From an uncultured Sphingomonas sp. (GTDB taxonomy: Bacteria; Pseudomonadota; Alphaproteobacteria; Sphingomonadales; Sphingomonadaceae), in the NCBI GenBank assembly GCA_946482655.1, contig CAMLSA010000073.1, positions 1 through 16,357 on the forward strand: DNA of 16,357 nt, in the 5' to 3' direction. Below are positions 5,898 through 15,835 of this stretch, piece by piece (within the stretch, counting starts at the first letter, position 1; every line of letters starts with the position of its first letter). A program made the position numbers and the translations under genes. The notes below the pieces were generated by a model. The model searched no databases, was not told the origin of the DNA, and saw nothing but the letters and a program-made list of their open reading frames with translations.

Positions 5898-6526
5898 TCG
5901 CGACCCGCTTCCGAGAGGTAGTCTGGACCGGCGGCATCTGCGCCGCCGCGCTTTCCTTCTACATGGTCTCGCAAACCGTGGCGGCCAAGCGCGCCGAACT
6001 GACCGGCGTCGAGCGCAGGATAGCCGCTACCAACCAGGAAATCCGCGAGCTCCGCACCGAGATCGACACGCGCGGCGGCCTGGCCCAGATCGAGAGCTGG
6101 AACCAGCGCGTCTATGGCCTGCAGGCGCCGGGCGCCGCACAGTTCGTGGACAGCTCGATCAAGCTGGTCGCGCTCACCCAGCCGCATCGCAGCGCCCCTG
6201 CGCTGCCGCTCGATCCGGCGATCGTGGCGAGCCATGGCGCGGTCAGCCAGGTCAATCTCAAGGTAATCGAGGATGATGCGCTGGGAGCGCCGGCGGTGGC
6301 GGCGGCGAACACGACCGCCCCGCCGCCGATGGCGCACAACACGCAGCCGACGCTCCGCCCGGCCAACTACGTTCAGGCGAAGCCGTCGGCGCTGGCGCCG
6401 GCGGCGGCTTCTCCGGTCCGTACCGTGGCCGATCGCCGTCCGGCCAAGACAGCGCTGGGCGACGACTTCCTCGCGGATCTCGGCGACGACGCATCGGCGG
6501 GCCGCACGCATAAAGTGAAGCCATGA
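5894..6526 (+). CDS. ftsL: Cell division protein FtsL (divisome bitopic protein)
   Basis: A 210-residue protein. ATG 5894 is chosen over the in-frame ATG 5858 because it forms the ATGA overlap with the rsmH stop and has GAAGAGAAGGA eight bases before it. A short cytoplasmic N-terminus is followed by one transmembrane helix (about 9-29, [21 protein letters not shown]) and a coiled coil (about 31-60, [20 protein letters not shown]). The conserved-looking [17 protein letters not shown] segment then precedes a long Ala/Pro/Arg-rich periplasmic tail. FtsL bridges FtsB/FtsQ to the FtsW-FtsI synthase. Identification rests on topology and position between rsmH and ftsI, since FtsL sequences diverge greatly. 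The tail makes it much longer than the 121-residue E. coli FtsL. Confidence 0.85.
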   Translation: MIATRFREVVWTGGICAAALSFYMVSQTVAAKRAELTGVERRIAATNQEIRELRTEIDTRGGLAQIESWNQRVYGLQAPGAAQFVDSSIKLVALTQPHRSAPALPLDPAIVASHGAVSQVNLKVIEDDALGAPAVAAANTTAPPPMAHNTQPTLRPANYVQAKPSALAPAAASPVRTVADRRPAKTALGDDFLADLGDDASAGRTHKVKP

Positions 6527-8277
6527 ACGCCATCGCCGTCGGGCTAGCCCCGCCGCGCGACCGCGCCCTCGCCAAGACCAACGAACATGTCCAGGTCGCG
6601 CATTACCGGCTGATGATCCTGATGATGCTGTTCGCGCTCATGATCGGCGTGATTGGCCTACGGCTCCTTTATCTCGCCGTGTTCGACGCGCCCGATCGGA
6701 GGCCGCTGGTCTCCCGGATCGGACTGCGCGGCGACATCACCGACCGCAACGGGGTCGTCCTCGCCGCGACGATCAAGGGGATCAGCCTCGCCGTCCGGCC
6801 GCCGCGCATCATCGGCGACCGCGACCGGCTGGCGATAGAGCTTGCGCGGCTGTTTCCCGGCCGGCCGGTCGGCTATTATCGCCGCATTCTCCACAGCCGT
6901 CGCAAATTCGTCTATCTCGAGCGCGGCGCGACGCCCGCCAAGATCCATGCCGTCCGCCTGCTCGGCGAGCCTGCCATCGAGGAAGTGCCCGAGCCGGAGC
7001 GCTTCTATCCGCAGGGCACGATGGCGAGCCAGGTGATCGGCTATATGGACCTGGGCGGCGTGCCCGTGAGCGGCATGGAGGCCTATCTCGACAAGCGGCT
7101 GACCAGCCCAGACAATGGCGGCCGGCCCGTCGCGCTATCGATCGACAGCCGCGTCCAGGCCGCGATGGAAAGCGCGCTCCACGCCCAGGTGATCAAGCAC
7201 AGCGCGGTGGGCGGCGCCGGAATCGTCCTCGACGTCCACACCGGCGAAATCCTGGCGATGGCGTCGCTGCCCGTGTTCAATTCGAACGCGCCTGGGCTCG
7301 TGCCGGTCGGCACCGATCCGTTGCGCCCCGATGCTCGCTATAATCGCGCGATCAGCTCGGTCTATGAGCTCGGCTCGACCTTCAAGATGCTCACCTTCGC
7401 CAATGCGATCGAGAGCGGCGTGATCACCGATTTCGGCAAGCGCTACGATGCGACGGCACCGCTCCAGATCGGCAAATTCAAGATCCGCGACGACCATCCC
7501 GAGAATCGCTGGATGTCGATCCCCGACATCATGATTCATTCGAGCAACATAGGCACCGCCCGGATCGCCGATGAGCTCGGTCAGGAGCGCACCGCCGCCT
7601 TCTTCCGGAAGTTCGGCCTCGATCGTCCGGTCGATCTCGAGCTCGGCGCGCGCGGCAAGCCGCTATGGCCGGGATTCTGGGCACGCACCACGACGCTGAC
7701 CACCGCCTATGGCCACGGCATCGCGGTAAGCCAGCTTCACCTTGCCAACGCCTATGCCGCCTTGATCAACGGCGGCATCTTGCGCCCCGCAACCATGCTC
7801 AAGCGCGTGCCGGGCGATGTGCCCGCGGGCAAGCGCGTCATTTCCGAGGCGACCAGCGCCCGGATGCGGCAGCTGATGCGGCTGGTGGTGACACATGGCA
7901 CCGGAAAGACCGGCAATGTCCCGGGGCTGCGAATCGGCGGCAAGACGGGCACCGCCGAAAAGAACCTCAACGGCCGCTACATCCATAACAGCCTGGTCAC
8001 GACCTTCGCCGGCGCCTTCCCGATGGACGCGCCGCGCTATGTCGTGATCGTCACGATGGACGAGCCGCAGGGAATCAAGGAAACCTACGGCTTCCGCTCA
8101 GCCGCCTGGACCGCGTTGCCCGCGGTTAAGAACATCATCGCCCGGATCGGCCCGCTGCTCGGAATCGTTCCGGATACCAGCCGCGACGTCGATGTTTCCG
8201 ACCTGCTTCCCTATATTTACGAGGAGCAACTCAAGCGGAAGGAACAGGAAGAAAAAGCGAGCCATGCGGCTGAGTGA
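6523..8277 (+). CDS. ftsI: Septal peptidoglycan transpeptidase FtsI (PBP3, class B)
   Basis: A 584-residue bitopic class B penicillin-binding protein that cross-links septal peptidoglycan with FtsW. It has a cytoplasmic N-terminus and one membrane helix (about 31-52, MILMMLFALMIGVIGLRLLY). A pedestal domain follows, with RGDITDRNGVVLA and the RFYPQGTMASQVIGY segment. The transpeptidase domain comes last. Catalytic motifs are complete: Ser285-x-x-Lys288 in YELGSTFKM, Ser340-Ser341-Asn342 in HSSNIG, and Lys474-Thr-Gly in GGKTGTAEK. Leucine replaces the more common proline of YEPGSTFK, a variant I recall from other alphaproteobacteria. A charged tail (YEEQLKRKEQEEKA) ends the protein. It overlaps ftsL by four bases and murE by 14. 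Confidence 0.96.
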   Translation: MNAIAVGLAPPRDRALAKTNEHVQVAHYRLMILMMLFALMIGVIGLRLLYLAVFDAPDRRPLVSRIGLRGDITDRNGVVLAATIKGISLAVRPPRIIGDRDRLAIELARLFPGRPVGYYRRILHSRRKFVYLERGATPAKIHAVRLLGEPAIEEVPEPERFYPQGTMASQVIGYMDLGGVPVSGMEAYLDKRLTSPDNGGRPVALSIDSRVQAAMESALHAQVIKHSAVGGAGIVLDVHTGEILAMASLPVFNSNAPGLVPVGTDPLRPDARYNRAISSVYELGSTFKMLTFANAIESGVITDFGKRYDATAPLQIGKFKIRDDHPENRWMSIPDIMIHSSNIGTARIADELGQERTAAFFRKFGLDRPVDLELGARGKPLWPGFWARTTTLTTAYGHGIAVSQLHLANAYAALINGGILRPATMLKRVPGDVPAGKRVISEATSARMRQLMRLVVTHGTGKTGNVPGLRIGGKTGTAEKNLNGRYIHNSLVTTFAGAFPMDAPRYVVIVTMDEPQGIKETYGFRSAAWTALPAVKNIIARIGPLLGIVPDTSRDVDVSDLLPYIYEEQLKRKEQEEKASHAAE

Positions 8278-9691
8278 TCTTCTTCACGGCGTTTCTCCGG
8301 AGGCGGGCCAGGCGCGCATCACCGGATTTGCCATCGATCATCGCAAGGTGGCTCCGGGGACCGTGTTCGGCGCCTTCAAGGGTGCGCGCTTCAATGGCGA
8401 GGACTTCATCGGCCAGGCGATCGCCAACGGCGCAGTCGCGGTGATCTCCGCCCCCGGCGTAACCGTCGAGGGGGCGATCCATGTCGCCGATCCAGAGCCG
8501 CGCCGCGCCTTCGCCGGCCTCGCCGCCAAATTCTTCGCGCCCTTCCCCGATACCACCGTCGCGGTCACCGGCACCAACGGCAAGACCTCTACCGTCGAGC
8601 TGACCCGCCAGCTGTGGCGGATGGCCGGCTTCCACGCCGCGTCGATCGGCACCCTGGGCGTCACCACCGCCGACGAACAGGTCACCACCGGCCTCACCAC
8701 ACCCGATATCGTCACCTTCCTGTCGAACATGGCGGGCCTGCGTCGCGAAGGCGTGACCCACGCCGCGTTCGAGGCGTCGAGCCATGGCCTGTCGCAGTAT
8801 CGCACCGAAGGCCTGCCGGTCCGCGCTGCGGGCTTCACCAATTTGAGCCGCGATCATCTCGATTATCACGGCACGATGGAGGAATATTTCGCCGCCAAGC
8901 TTCGCCTGTTCACCGAGGTCGTCGATCGGGACGGCGCGGCCGTGGTGTGGGCGGACGATCCCCGATCGGCCGAGCTGATCGCCGCTGTACGAACGCGCGG
9001 CGTGAAGTTGCTCAGCATAGGATCGGACGGCGAGACGATCCGTCTGCTTGATCGCGCGCCCACCGCGCTCGGCCAGACCCTCAAGGTCGAGTTCCAAGGC
9101 AAGACCCGAGAGCTCAAACTTCCGCTGATCGGCGCCTACCAGGCCGCGAATTCCCTGGTGGCGTCCGGTCTCGTCATCGCCACCGGCGGCGAAGTCGAGA
9201 TCACCCTCTCCAATCTTCAGCGCCTCGCGCCGGTCCGCGGCCGCCTCGAACGCGCGGCGATCACCAAGACAGGCGCGCCCGTCTATGTCGACTATGCGCA
9301 CACGCCCGACGGGCTCGAAGCGGCGATCAGCGCGTTGCGTCCCCACACCCGAGGCCGGCTGATCACGGTGTTCGGCGCCGGCGGCGACCGCGACACCGGA
9401 AAACGCCCGCTGATGGGCGAGGTCGCGGCCCGTCTGTCCGATCGCGCAATCGTGACCGATGACAATCCGCGCAGCGAGGATCCTGCGCTGATCCGCCGCG
9501 ACGTGATGGCGGGCGCGCCCGGCGCGATCGAGATCGGCGGCCGCCACGAGGCGATCTCCGCCGCGATCGGCGAAGCCGAAGGCGGCGACATCGTCCTGAT
9601 CGCGGGCAAGGGGCATGAACAGGGCCAGATCATCGGCGACCGGATATTCCCGTTCGACGACGTCAGCGTGGCCCGAGAGTGCGCGGCTTGA
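8264..9691 (+). CDS. murE: UDP-MurNAc-tripeptide synthetase MurE (meso-DAP adding)
   Basis: A 475-residue ATP-dependent cytoplasmic ligase that adds the third amino acid to UDP-MurNAc-L-Ala-D-Glu. ATG 8264 lies inside the ftsI end and starts the expected MRLSDLL N-terminus; the open frame runs further upstream (to 8192) but only as a shadow of ftsI. The P-loop GTNGKTST is at 103-110. LSRDHLDYHGTMEEYFAAK contains Lys212, the site normally carbamylated. The central domain is followed by RLERA and VDYAHTPDGLEAA. DNPR at 400-403 (DDNPRSEDP) is the signature for meso-diaminopimelate selection, as expected for a Gram-negative wall. AGKGHEQGQ is near the C-terminus. A GGAAG-like ribosome site lies before the start within ftsI. 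Confidence 0.97.
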   Translation: MRLSDLLHGVSPEAGQARITGFAIDHRKVAPGTVFGAFKGARFNGEDFIGQAIANGAVAVISAPGVTVEGAIHVADPEPRRAFAGLAAKFFAPFPDTTVAVTGTNGKTSTVELTRQLWRMAGFHAASIGTLGVTTADEQVTTGLTTPDIVTFLSNMAGLRREGVTHAAFEASSHGLSQYRTEGLPVRAAGFTNLSRDHLDYHGTMEEYFAAKLRLFTEVVDRDGAAVVWADDPRSAELIAAVRTRGVKLLSIGSDGETIRLLDRAPTALGQTLKVEFQGKTRELKLPLIGAYQAANSLVASGLVIATGGEVEITLSNLQRLAPVRGRLERAAITKTGAPVYVDYAHTPDGLEAAISALRPHTRGRLITVFGAGGDRDTGKRPLMGEVAARLSDRAIVTDDNPRSEDPALIRRDVMAGAPGAIEIGGRHEAISAAIGEAEGGDIVLIAGKGHEQGQIIGDRIFPFDDVSVARECAA

Positions 9692-9717
9692 GGTGCCCCC
9701 CTGATCACGCTTCGGGT

Positions 9718-9725
9718 GGAGGAGG
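9718..9725 (+). promoter_or_regulatory. Strong Shine-Dalgarno before murF
   Basis: GGAGGAGG lies three to six bases before ATG 9729 (depending on register), the best ribosome site in the cluster. It is placed in the only intergenic gap of the operon (9692-9728), so murF appears to be initiated independently rather than by coupling to murE. Confidence 0.75.
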
Positions 9726-9728
9726 CGC

Positions 9729-11132
9729 ATGACCGAGCCCCTCTGGACCGCCTTCGACATCGCCGACGCGGTCGACGGCGAGATCCATGGCTGCTTCAAG
9801 GCGACCGGAGTAGCGTTCGATTCGCGCGAGATCGGTCCCGGCGATCTCTTCATCGCGCTGAAGGGCGAGGCGACCGACGGGCATCGCTTCCTCGACAAGG
9901 CTTTCGAGGCGGGCGCCGCTGGGGCGATCGCTTCGGAGACCTGCGACGGCCCGCATGTTCGCGTCGCCGACACGATGGCGGCGCTCGAGACGCTCGGCCG
10001 CGCGGCGCGGGGCCGGATGCGGGGCAAGGTCATCGGGGTGACCGGATCGGTCGGCAAGACCGGCACCAAGGAAGCGCTGTTCGCCTGTCTGGACCGCTCG
10101 CTTCGAGGGGCGGTCCATCGCTCGGTCAAGAGCTACAACAATCACACCGGAGTGCCGCTGAGCCTGGCGCGGATGCCCGCCGGCACCAAAATCGGTATCT
10201 TCGAGATGGGAATGAACCATGCCGGCGAGCTGGCAGCGCTTACGCGCATCGTCCGCCCGCATGTCGCGATCGTCACCGCGATCGCCCCCGCCCACAGCGC
10301 GTTCTTCGCCGACGAGGGCGAGATCGCCGACGCCAAGGGCGAGATATTCCAGGGTCTGGAGCCCGGCGGCACGGCGATCGTCCCCTATGACAGTCCGCAC
10401 CGCGACAGGTTGATCGCCGCCGCGCAGCCTCATGCCGCGCGGATCCTGACCTTCGGCATGAATCACATGGCCGACGTCCACGTCCAGGACATGATCCCGC
10501 TCGCAAGCGGCACGATGGTCTCGATGATCCTACCCGATGCCGAGCTCAGCTTCACCATCGCGCAGCCCGGCGAGCATTGGGTATCCAATGCGATGGCGGT
10601 GATAGCCGCGGTCTGGGCGGTCGGCGGTGATCTGGCTGCGGCGGGTCTCGCCTTCGCCGACATGGCCGGCCTGCCGGGACGCGGTCAGCGCAGCCGGGTG
10701 CCGGTGGGCACGGGCGAGGCGCTGGTTATCGACGAGAGCTACAATGCCAATCCCGCGTCGATGGCGGCGACGATCAAGATGCTCGGCGAGGAAAGGGCGG
10801 ATCGGCACATTGCGGTGCTCGGCGAGATGCGCGAGCTCGGCAGCGGCTCAGCCGTTTATCATGCCGATCTCGCGGGCCCCTTGCGCGATGCCAGGGTCGA
10901 TTTCGCACTGCTCGTCGGATCCGAGATGACCGCGCTCGCGAACGCCCTTGAGGGCCGGATTGATTTCGCGCATGTGCCCGACGCCGGCGCGGCACTCGAG
11001 TCGATCGAGAGTCTGATCGCTCCCGGCGATGCCATATTGATCAAGGGATCGAACGCGATCGGCCTTTCGCGCCTCGTCGAGCATCTGCGCTCGAAGGCGG
11101 TGGCCGGCGAAAGGACGACATGCTCTATCTGA
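9729..11132 (+). CDS. murF: UDP-MurNAc-tripeptide:D-Ala-D-Ala ligase MurF
   Basis: A 467-residue Mur ligase that adds D-Ala-D-Ala to complete UDP-MurNAc-pentapeptide in the cytoplasm. The N-terminal UDP-binding region contains [20 protein letters not shown]. The P-loop is [10 protein letters not shown] (106-115). Then come [40 protein letters not shown] (the Mur ligase histidine region), [19 protein letters not shown] and [23 protein letters not shown] is close to the C-terminus. YNNHxGVP, YNANP and GSR/GSN-type motifs separate MurF from MurC, D and E. It begins after a 37-base gap with a strong Shine-Dalgarno and ends 13 bases inside mraY. Confidence 0.97.
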   Translation: MTEPLWTAFDIADAVDGEIHGCFKATGVAFDSREIGPGDLFIALKGEATDGHRFLDKAFEAGAAGAIASETCDGPHVRVADTMAALETLGRAARGRMRGKVIGVTGSVGKTGTKEALFACLDRSLRGAVHRSVKSYNNHTGVPLSLARMPAGTKIGIFEMGMNHAGELAALTRIVRPHVAIVTAIAPAHSAFFADEGEIADAKGEIFQGLEPGGTAIVPYDSPHRDRLIAAAQPHAARILTFGMNHMADVHVQDMIPLASGTMVSMILPDAELSFTIAQPGEHWVSNAMAVIAAVWAVGGDLAAAGLAFADMAGLPGRGQRSRVPVGTGEALVIDESYNANPASMAATIKMLGEERADRHIAVLGEMRELGSGSAVYHADLAGPLRDARVDFALLVGSEMTALANALEGRIDFAHVPDAGAALESIESLIAPGDAILIKGSNAIGLSRLVEHLRSKAVAGERTTCSI

Positions 11133-12190
11133 TTGCCGATCAGCTCGGGTTCCCGGGAGTGCTCAATCTTATCCGCTACCTGACCTTCCGGGCAGGGGCG
11201 GCAGCGCTGACGGCCCTGTTCATCGGTCTGATCATCGGCCCCAAATTCATCGGGTGGCTGCGCGTCCGCCAGGGCAAGGGCCAGCCGATCCGCGCCGACG
11301 GACCGCAGACCCATCTTTCCAAGGTCGGCACGCCCACGATGGGCGGGCTGATGATCCTGATCGCGGTGATGCTGTCGCTCTTCCTGTGGATGGACCTGAG
11401 CAACCGCTATGTCTGGGCCTGCATAGCCGTAACCCTGGGTTTCGGCCTGATCGGCTTCCTTGATGATTACGACAAGGTGACGAAACGCAGCCACAAGGGA
11501 GTCTCCGGCAAGGTTCGCCTGCTCGGCGAGTTCATCATCGCGGGGCTGGCGAGCTGGCTGATCGTCTCAGGCAACGGCACCCAGCTCTACGTCCCCTTCT
11601 ACAACGGCCCGGTGATCGACCTTGGCCCCTTCTACGTTGTCTTCGCCGCCTTCGTGATCGTCGCCTTCGGCAATGCGGTGAACCTGACCGACGGGCTTGA
11701 CGGCCTGGCGACGATGCCGGTGGTGATCGCCAGCCTGGCCTTCTTCGTGATCACCTATCTGGTCGGCAACGCGAAATTCGCCAGTTATCTCGGCATTCCG
11801 CACGTCTATGGCGCGGGCGACCTGACGATATTGACCGCCGCCATCATCGGCGGAGGGCTCGCCTTCCTGTGGTTCAATGCGCCCCCCGCCGCGGTGTTCA
11901 TGGGCGACACGGGAAGCCTCGCGCTCGGCGGCGCGCTCGGCGCGATCTCGGTGGTGGCGCATCACGAGATCGTGCTGGCGATCGTCGGCGGCCTGTTCGT
12001 GATGGAGACGGTCTCGGTCATCCTGCAGGTCTTCTTCTACAAGCGCACCGGCAAGCGCATTTTCCGCATGGCACCAATCCACCATCATTTCGAACAGCTC
12101 GGCTGGAGCGAGCCGACCGTGGTGATCCGCTTCTGGATCATCGCTTTCGTCCTCGCCCTCTCCGGCCTCGCCACGCTGAAGCTGCGGTGA
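11120..12190 (+). CDS. mraY: Phospho-MurNAc-pentapeptide transferase MraY (lipid I synthase)
   Basis: A 356-residue integral membrane enzyme with about ten hydrophobic helices. It transfers phospho-MurNAc-pentapeptide to undecaprenyl phosphate to form lipid I. Key conserved sites are [17 protein letters not shown] (60-76), the aspartate pair Asp115-Asp116 in [21 protein letters not shown] in the middle, and Asp263 in [12 protein letters not shown], equivalent to the third catalytic aspartate. The cytoplasmic histidine loop [12 protein letters not shown] is near the C-terminus. The MLYLIADQL start is typical and overlaps murF by 13 bases. The TGA overlaps the GTG of murD (GTGA). Length and all active-site positions are normal. 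Confidence 0.97.
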   Translation: MLYLIADQLGFPGVLNLIRYLTFRAGAAALTALFIGLIIGPKFIGWLRVRQGKGQPIRADGPQTHLSKVGTPTMGGLMILIAVMLSLFLWMDLSNRYVWACIAVTLGFGLIGFLDDYDKVTKRSHKGVSGKVRLLGEFIIAGLASWLIVSGNGTQLYVPFYNGPVIDLGPFYVVFAAFVIVAFGNAVNLTDGLDGLATMPVVIASLAFFVITYLVGNAKFASYLGIPHVYGAGDLTILTAAIIGGGLAFLWFNAPPAAVFMGDTGSLALGGALGAISVVAHHEIVLAIVGGLFVMETVSVILQVFFYKRTGKRIFRMAPIHHHFEQLGWSEPTVVIRFWIIAFVLALSGLATLKLR

Positions 12191-13464
12191 TCACGAGCGG
12201 CGCCTTCGCGGGTAAGACCTATGCGGTGCTCGGGCTCGCACGCTCGGGGCTGGCGACGGTGGAGGCGCTGCTCGCGAGTGGCGCGAAGGTCACGGCGTGG
12301 GACAGCAAGGGAGAGGCGCGAGCCCAAGTGACCGGCGTCCGCTTCGCCAATCCGGTCGAGATGGACCTGACCGGCTATGCCGGGGTCGTCGTCTCGCCGG
12401 GAGTGCCGCTCAACCAGCATCCGATCGCGGCGCATGCCGCCAGACAAGGTGTGCCGGTGATCGGCGACGTCGAGCTGTTCGCCCAGGCCCGCCGCGATCT
12501 GCCCCCGCACAAGGTGGTCGGCATCACCGGCACCAACGGCAAGTCGACCACCACCGCGCTGATAAAGCACATCATCGAGGCCGCTGGCGTCCCCACCCTG
12601 ATGGGCGGCAATATCGGCCTGCCGATCATGGGCCGAGATCCGCTGAAGGCGGGCGGTATCTATGTGCTCGAACTGTCGAGCTACCAGATCGACCTGACCC
12701 ATAGTCTCGACTGCGACATCGCGGTGCTGACCAACATCACGCCCGATCATCTCGACCGCTATGACGGCTTTGCCGGCTATGCCGCGAGCAAGGAGCGGTT
12801 GTTCGACATGCAATCGAACGGCCATCTCGCGGTGATCGCGGTCGACGACGAGCCGAGCCGGGCAATCGCCGCGCGTCAGCGCGGCGCGCGGACCGTGACG
12901 TCGAGAGACGTGTGCGGACAGGCGAAATGGCCCGCATTGCAGGGCCCCCACAATGCTCAGAACGCGGCAATCGCGATCGCCGTGGCCGAAGAGCTTGGCA
13001 TTCCGGAGCGGGCGATCGAAAAGGGGCTCGGCACCTATCCCGGCCTGCCGCACCGGATGGAACGGATCGCCGAGAAGAACGGCATTCTCTTCGTCAACGA
13101 CAGCAAGGCGACCAATGCGACCGCGACCGCGCCGGCACTCGGCGCATATCCCAAGATCCACTGGATATTGGGCGGTCTGCCCAAGACCGACGATCTCGAC
13201 GATTGCGCCCCCTTTTTCGATCATGTCGCCGCCGCCTATACGATCGGCCAGGCCGGGCCGATATATGCGCGCATCCTGCGGGAAGCCGGAAAGCCCGTCA
13301 CCGAGAGCGGCACGCTCGACCGGGCGGTCAGCGATGCCGCCGCCGCCGCCAGGCCGGGTGAGGTGGTGATGCTGTCGCCGGCCTGCGCGTCGTTCGACCA
13401 GTTCAGCGACTATGAGGCACGCGGCGACGCATTTCGTCGCGCGGTGGAGGGGCTTTCGCTATGA
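12187..13464 (+). CDS. murD: UDP-MurNAc-L-alanine:D-glutamate ligase MurD
   Basis: A 425-residue cytoplasmic ligase that adds D-glutamate as the second residue of the stem peptide. The start is GTG 12187, overlapping the mraY stop as GTGA; the open frame runs back to 11869 but only as a shadow of mraY. An N-terminal Rossmann domain with [15 protein letters not shown] (binding UDP-MurNAc) is followed by [10 protein letters not shown]. The P-loop [10 protein letters not shown] spans 112-121. [22 protein letters not shown] and Lys202 in AASKERLF (the usual carbamylated lysine) mark the active site. The C-terminal domain has [24 protein letters not shown] and [11 protein letters not shown], both diagnostic of MurD. 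The stop overlaps the ftsW start by four bases. Confidence 0.97.
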   Translation: MITSGAFAGKTYAVLGLARSGLATVEALLASGAKVTAWDSKGEARAQVTGVRFANPVEMDLTGYAGVVVSPGVPLNQHPIAAHAARQGVPVIGDVELFAQARRDLPPHKVVGITGTNGKSTTTALIKHIIEAAGVPTLMGGNIGLPIMGRDPLKAGGIYVLELSSYQIDLTHSLDCDIAVLTNITPDHLDRYDGFAGYAASKERLFDMQSNGHLAVIAVDDEPSRAIAARQRGARTVTSRDVCGQAKWPALQGPHNAQNAAIAIAVAEELGIPERAIEKGLGTYPGLPHRMERIAEKNGILFVNDSKATNATATAPALGAYPKIHWILGGLPKTDDLDDCAPFFDHVAAAYTIGQAGPIYARILREAGKPVTESGTLDRAVSDAAAAARPGEVVMLSPACASFDQFSDYEARGDAFRRAVEGLSL

Positions 13465-14678
13465 ACATCACAGTGCCTTTCGACTCCGCTGTTCCCCCCG
13501 CTTCCTCTCCGTTCAAGCGCTCCCGGTTCGGGCGCGGCAAGCGCACTCCGTTCGCGCGCTGGTTCTGGGAGATCGACCGCGTCCTGCTGCTGCTCGTGAC
13601 TATGCTGATCGGTGTGGGCCTGATCGCCGTCGCCGCGGCCTCGCCCGCCGCCGGTGTCCGCTATTCGGGCAATGGCGTGGTGGTGGCGTCGCGCTATTAC
13701 TTCTGGATGCAGCTCGGTTGGACGATTATCGCGGTGCCGGTGATGATCGGGGTTTCCGCGCTGCCGCTCAGGGCCGCGCGGCGCCTGGCGCTGATCGGCG
13801 GCGGCATCTTCCTGCTGCTGCTCGCGCTGGTCCCGTTGGTCGGCAGCACGGCGAATGGAGCCACACGCTGGATCGCGCTCGGACCGATCAAGCTGCAGCC
13901 GTCCGAATTCCTGAAGCCCATGTTCGCGGTCGGCATGGCCTGGCTCTTTTCGCTGCGCGTGCGCAATCCTGGCCTGCCCTTCGCCTTGATCTCGGTAATG
14001 CCGATGGTGGTGATCGCCGCGTTGCTGATGAAGCAGCCCGATTTCGGCCAGACGGTGATCTTCGTCGCGGTGTGGATCGTGCTGCTGATGCTGTCGGGCG
14101 CGTCGCTCAAGCTGCTCGGCATGATCGGCGCGGCCGGACTTGCCTCGATCGTCTCGGCCTATCTCTTCTATTCGGTCGCGACCGAGCGGATCAACAAATT
14201 CCTCTTCAAGGAAGGCGACACCTATCAGGTCGATCGCGCCCATGCGACGCTGACGAACGGGGGCCTGCTCGGCACCGGCCCCGGGGCGGGCACCGAGAAA
14301 TTCAGCCTGCCTGAGCCGCATACCGACTATATCTTCTCGGTAATCGGCGAAGAGTTCGGATTGATCGCCTGCATCGCCATCGCTTGCCTCTATCTCGCGA
14401 TCATCGCCCGGGTCTGTTTTCGGCTGTTGCGCGAGGAGGATGACTTCCTGCTGCTCGCCGCGGCCGGGCTGGTCTCCCAATTCGGGCTTCAGGCGCTGAT
14501 CAACATGCTCGTCAATGTCGGCCTCGCCCCGTCGAAGGGCATGACCCTGCCGTTCATCAGCTATGGCGGCTCGTCGATGATCGCGCTTTCGATCGGGTTC
14601 GGCCTGCTGCTCGCATTCACGCGCGAAAATCCCCATCTCAAGGAAGCCACCTACACCGTGCGCTGGAACGGCCGATGA
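13461..14678 (+). CDS. ftsW: Septal peptidoglycan polymerase FtsW (SEDS family)
   Basis: A 405-residue multi-pass membrane glycosyltransferase that polymerises lipid II at the septum together with FtsI. After a cytoplasmic N-terminus rich in Arg, Ser and Pro (1-36) come about ten hydrophobic helices. Family marks are GATRWIALGPIKLQPSEFLK, KQPDFGQTV, and the extracellular loop PEPHTDYIFSVIGEEFG holding Asp289, which aligns with the catalytic aspartate (Asp297 in E. coli). VGLAPSKGMTLPFISYGGSS is near the C-terminus. The position between murD and murG and the long basic N-terminus favour FtsW over RodA. Both ends overlap neighbours as ATGA. Confidence 0.96.
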   Translation: MNITVPFDSAVPPASSPFKRSRFGRGKRTPFARWFWEIDRVLLLLVTMLIGVGLIAVAAASPAAGVRYSGNGVVVASRYYFWMQLGWTIIAVPVMIGVSALPLRAARRLALIGGGIFLLLLALVPLVGSTANGATRWIALGPIKLQPSEFLKPMFAVGMAWLFSLRVRNPGLPFALISVMPMVVIAALLMKQPDFGQTVIFVAVWIVLLMLSGASLKLLGMIGAAGLASIVSAYLFYSVATERINKFLFKEGDTYQVDRAHATLTNGGLLGTGPGAGTEKFSLPEPHTDYIFSVIGEEFGLIACIAIACLYLAIIARVCFRLLREEDDFLLLAAAGLVSQFGLQALINMLVNVGLAPSKGMTLPFISYGGSSMIALSIGFGLLLAFTRENPHLKEATYTVRWNGR

Positions 14679-15835
14679 CGATCACGCGCCATTTCGCGCT
14701 CGCAGCCGGCGGTACCGGGGGCCATATGGTCCCCGCGCACGCACTGGCGGCCGAGCTGATGCGTCGGGGCCATCGCGTCGCGCTGGTCACCGACGAACGG
14801 GGCTCGCGAATCCCCGGCCTGTTCAATGGCGTTCAGACCCATATCATCCCCGCCGGCCGGCTGGGCGGCGGCCCCCGCGAATGGATAAAGGCTTTTCGCG
14901 ACATCCGCGCGGGCACCGCGATGGCGCGGCAACTCTACGAGACCTTCGCTCCGGCGGCGGTGATCGGCTTTGGCGGTTACCCGGCACTCCCGGCACTCCG
15001 CGCCAGCTTCAAGGCCCGGATCCCGACGGTCATCCATGAGCAGAATGCGGTGCTCGGCCGGGTCAACCGGCTCGTCGCGCGCAAGGTCGACGCGATCGCC
15101 ACCGCCTATCCGCAGGTTCAGCGGCTGAACCCCAAATATGGCGAAAAGACCTTCCTGGTCGGCAATCCGGTCCGCGACATCGTCAAGGATATCCGTTCGC
15201 AGCCCTTCCCCGAACTCGGCCCCGACAGCATCTTCCGGCTGCTTGTGACCGGCGGCAGCCAAGGCGCGTCAATCCTGTCCGACGTGGTCCCCGACGGTCT
15301 CGCGCTGCTGCCTCACGGCTTCCGCCGCCGGCTTCAGGTGACGCAGCAATGCCGCCCCGAGGACATCGAGACGGTGCGCAGCAAATATAAGGTGCTCGGC
15401 ATTCCCGCCGATCTCGGCACCTATTTCACCGATCTGCCCGAGCGGCTCGCCTGGGCACATCTGGTGATCGCGCGCGCCGGCGCTTCGACGATTGCCGACA
15501 TCAGCGTCGCCGGCCGCCCCGCGATCCTGATCCCGCTGCCATCGGCGGCGGACGACCATCAGACCGCGAACGCCCGCGAGCTGGCGGCGGTCGGCGGAGC
15601 GCGCTCGATCCGGCAGGAGAATTTCACGCCGCAGGAACTCGCCAAGCAGATGCAGAAGCTGGCCCTCGATCCCAAGGCGCTGATCAACGCGGCCAAGCGC
15701 GCCCACGGGGTTGGCCGTCCCAACGCCGCGGAAGACCTCGCCGACCTCGTCGAGCGGATCGGGCTCAGCCCGATCATGGAACCGATCCCGGTCGAAAAAC
15801 TCGTACTCCGTCCTCTGAAAGGCGCATTCGCATGA
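14675..15835 (+). CDS. murG: Lipid II synthase MurG (UDP-GlcNAc transferase)
   Basis: A 386-residue GT28-family glycosyltransferase with two Rossmann domains on the inner face of the membrane; it adds GlcNAc to lipid I to form lipid II. The glycine loop [12 protein letters not shown] is at 10-21. [11 protein letters not shown], then [13 protein letters not shown] and VGNPVR define the acceptor domain. The C-terminal domain has VTGGSQGA and the UDP-GlcNAc-binding stretch [21 protein letters not shown], where a shorter GASTI loop replaces the common GALTVAE form. DDHQTANA follows. Length is somewhat above the E. coli protein (355), mostly from the C-terminal extension after DLVERIG. Both ends overlap neighbours by four bases. 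Confidence 0.97.
   Translation: MTITRHFALAAGGTGGHMVPAHALAAELMRRGHRVALVTDERGSRIPGLFNGVQTHIIPAGRLGGGPREWIKAFRDIRAGTAMARQLYETFAPAAVIGFGGYPALPALRASFKARIPTVIHEQNAVLGRVNRLVARKVDAIATAYPQVQRLNPKYGEKTFLVGNPVRDIVKDIRSQPFPELGPDSIFRLLVTGGSQGASILSDVVPDGLALLPHGFRRRLQVTQQCRPEDIETVRSKYKVLGIPADLGTYFTDLPERLAWAHLVIARAGASTIADISVAGRPAILIPLPSAADDHQTANARELAAVGGARSIRQENFTPQELAKQMQKLALDPKALINAAKRAHGVGRPNAAEDLADLVERIGLSPIMEPIPVEKLVLRPLKGAFA

Noticed and set aside
6888..6896. TTCTCCACA, one mismatch from a DnaA box, inside ftsI
   Set aside because: It lies in coding sequence, is a single isolated near-match, and one-mismatch copies are expected by chance over this length.
8231..10129. A 632-residue open frame on the minus strand
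   Set aside because: It lies antisense across murE and the start of murF, whose motifs are complete. Its composition (rich in Arg, Gly, Asp, Ala) is typical of stop-free shadow frames in GC-rich DNA.
12085..13224. A 379-residue open frame on the minus strand
   Set aside because: It is antisense to murD, whose catalytic residues are all visible. Shadow frame.
13410..14636. A 408-residue open frame on the minus strand
   Set aside because: It is antisense to ftsW, with an unnatural Gln/Arg/His/Asp-rich composition and no recognisable motif.
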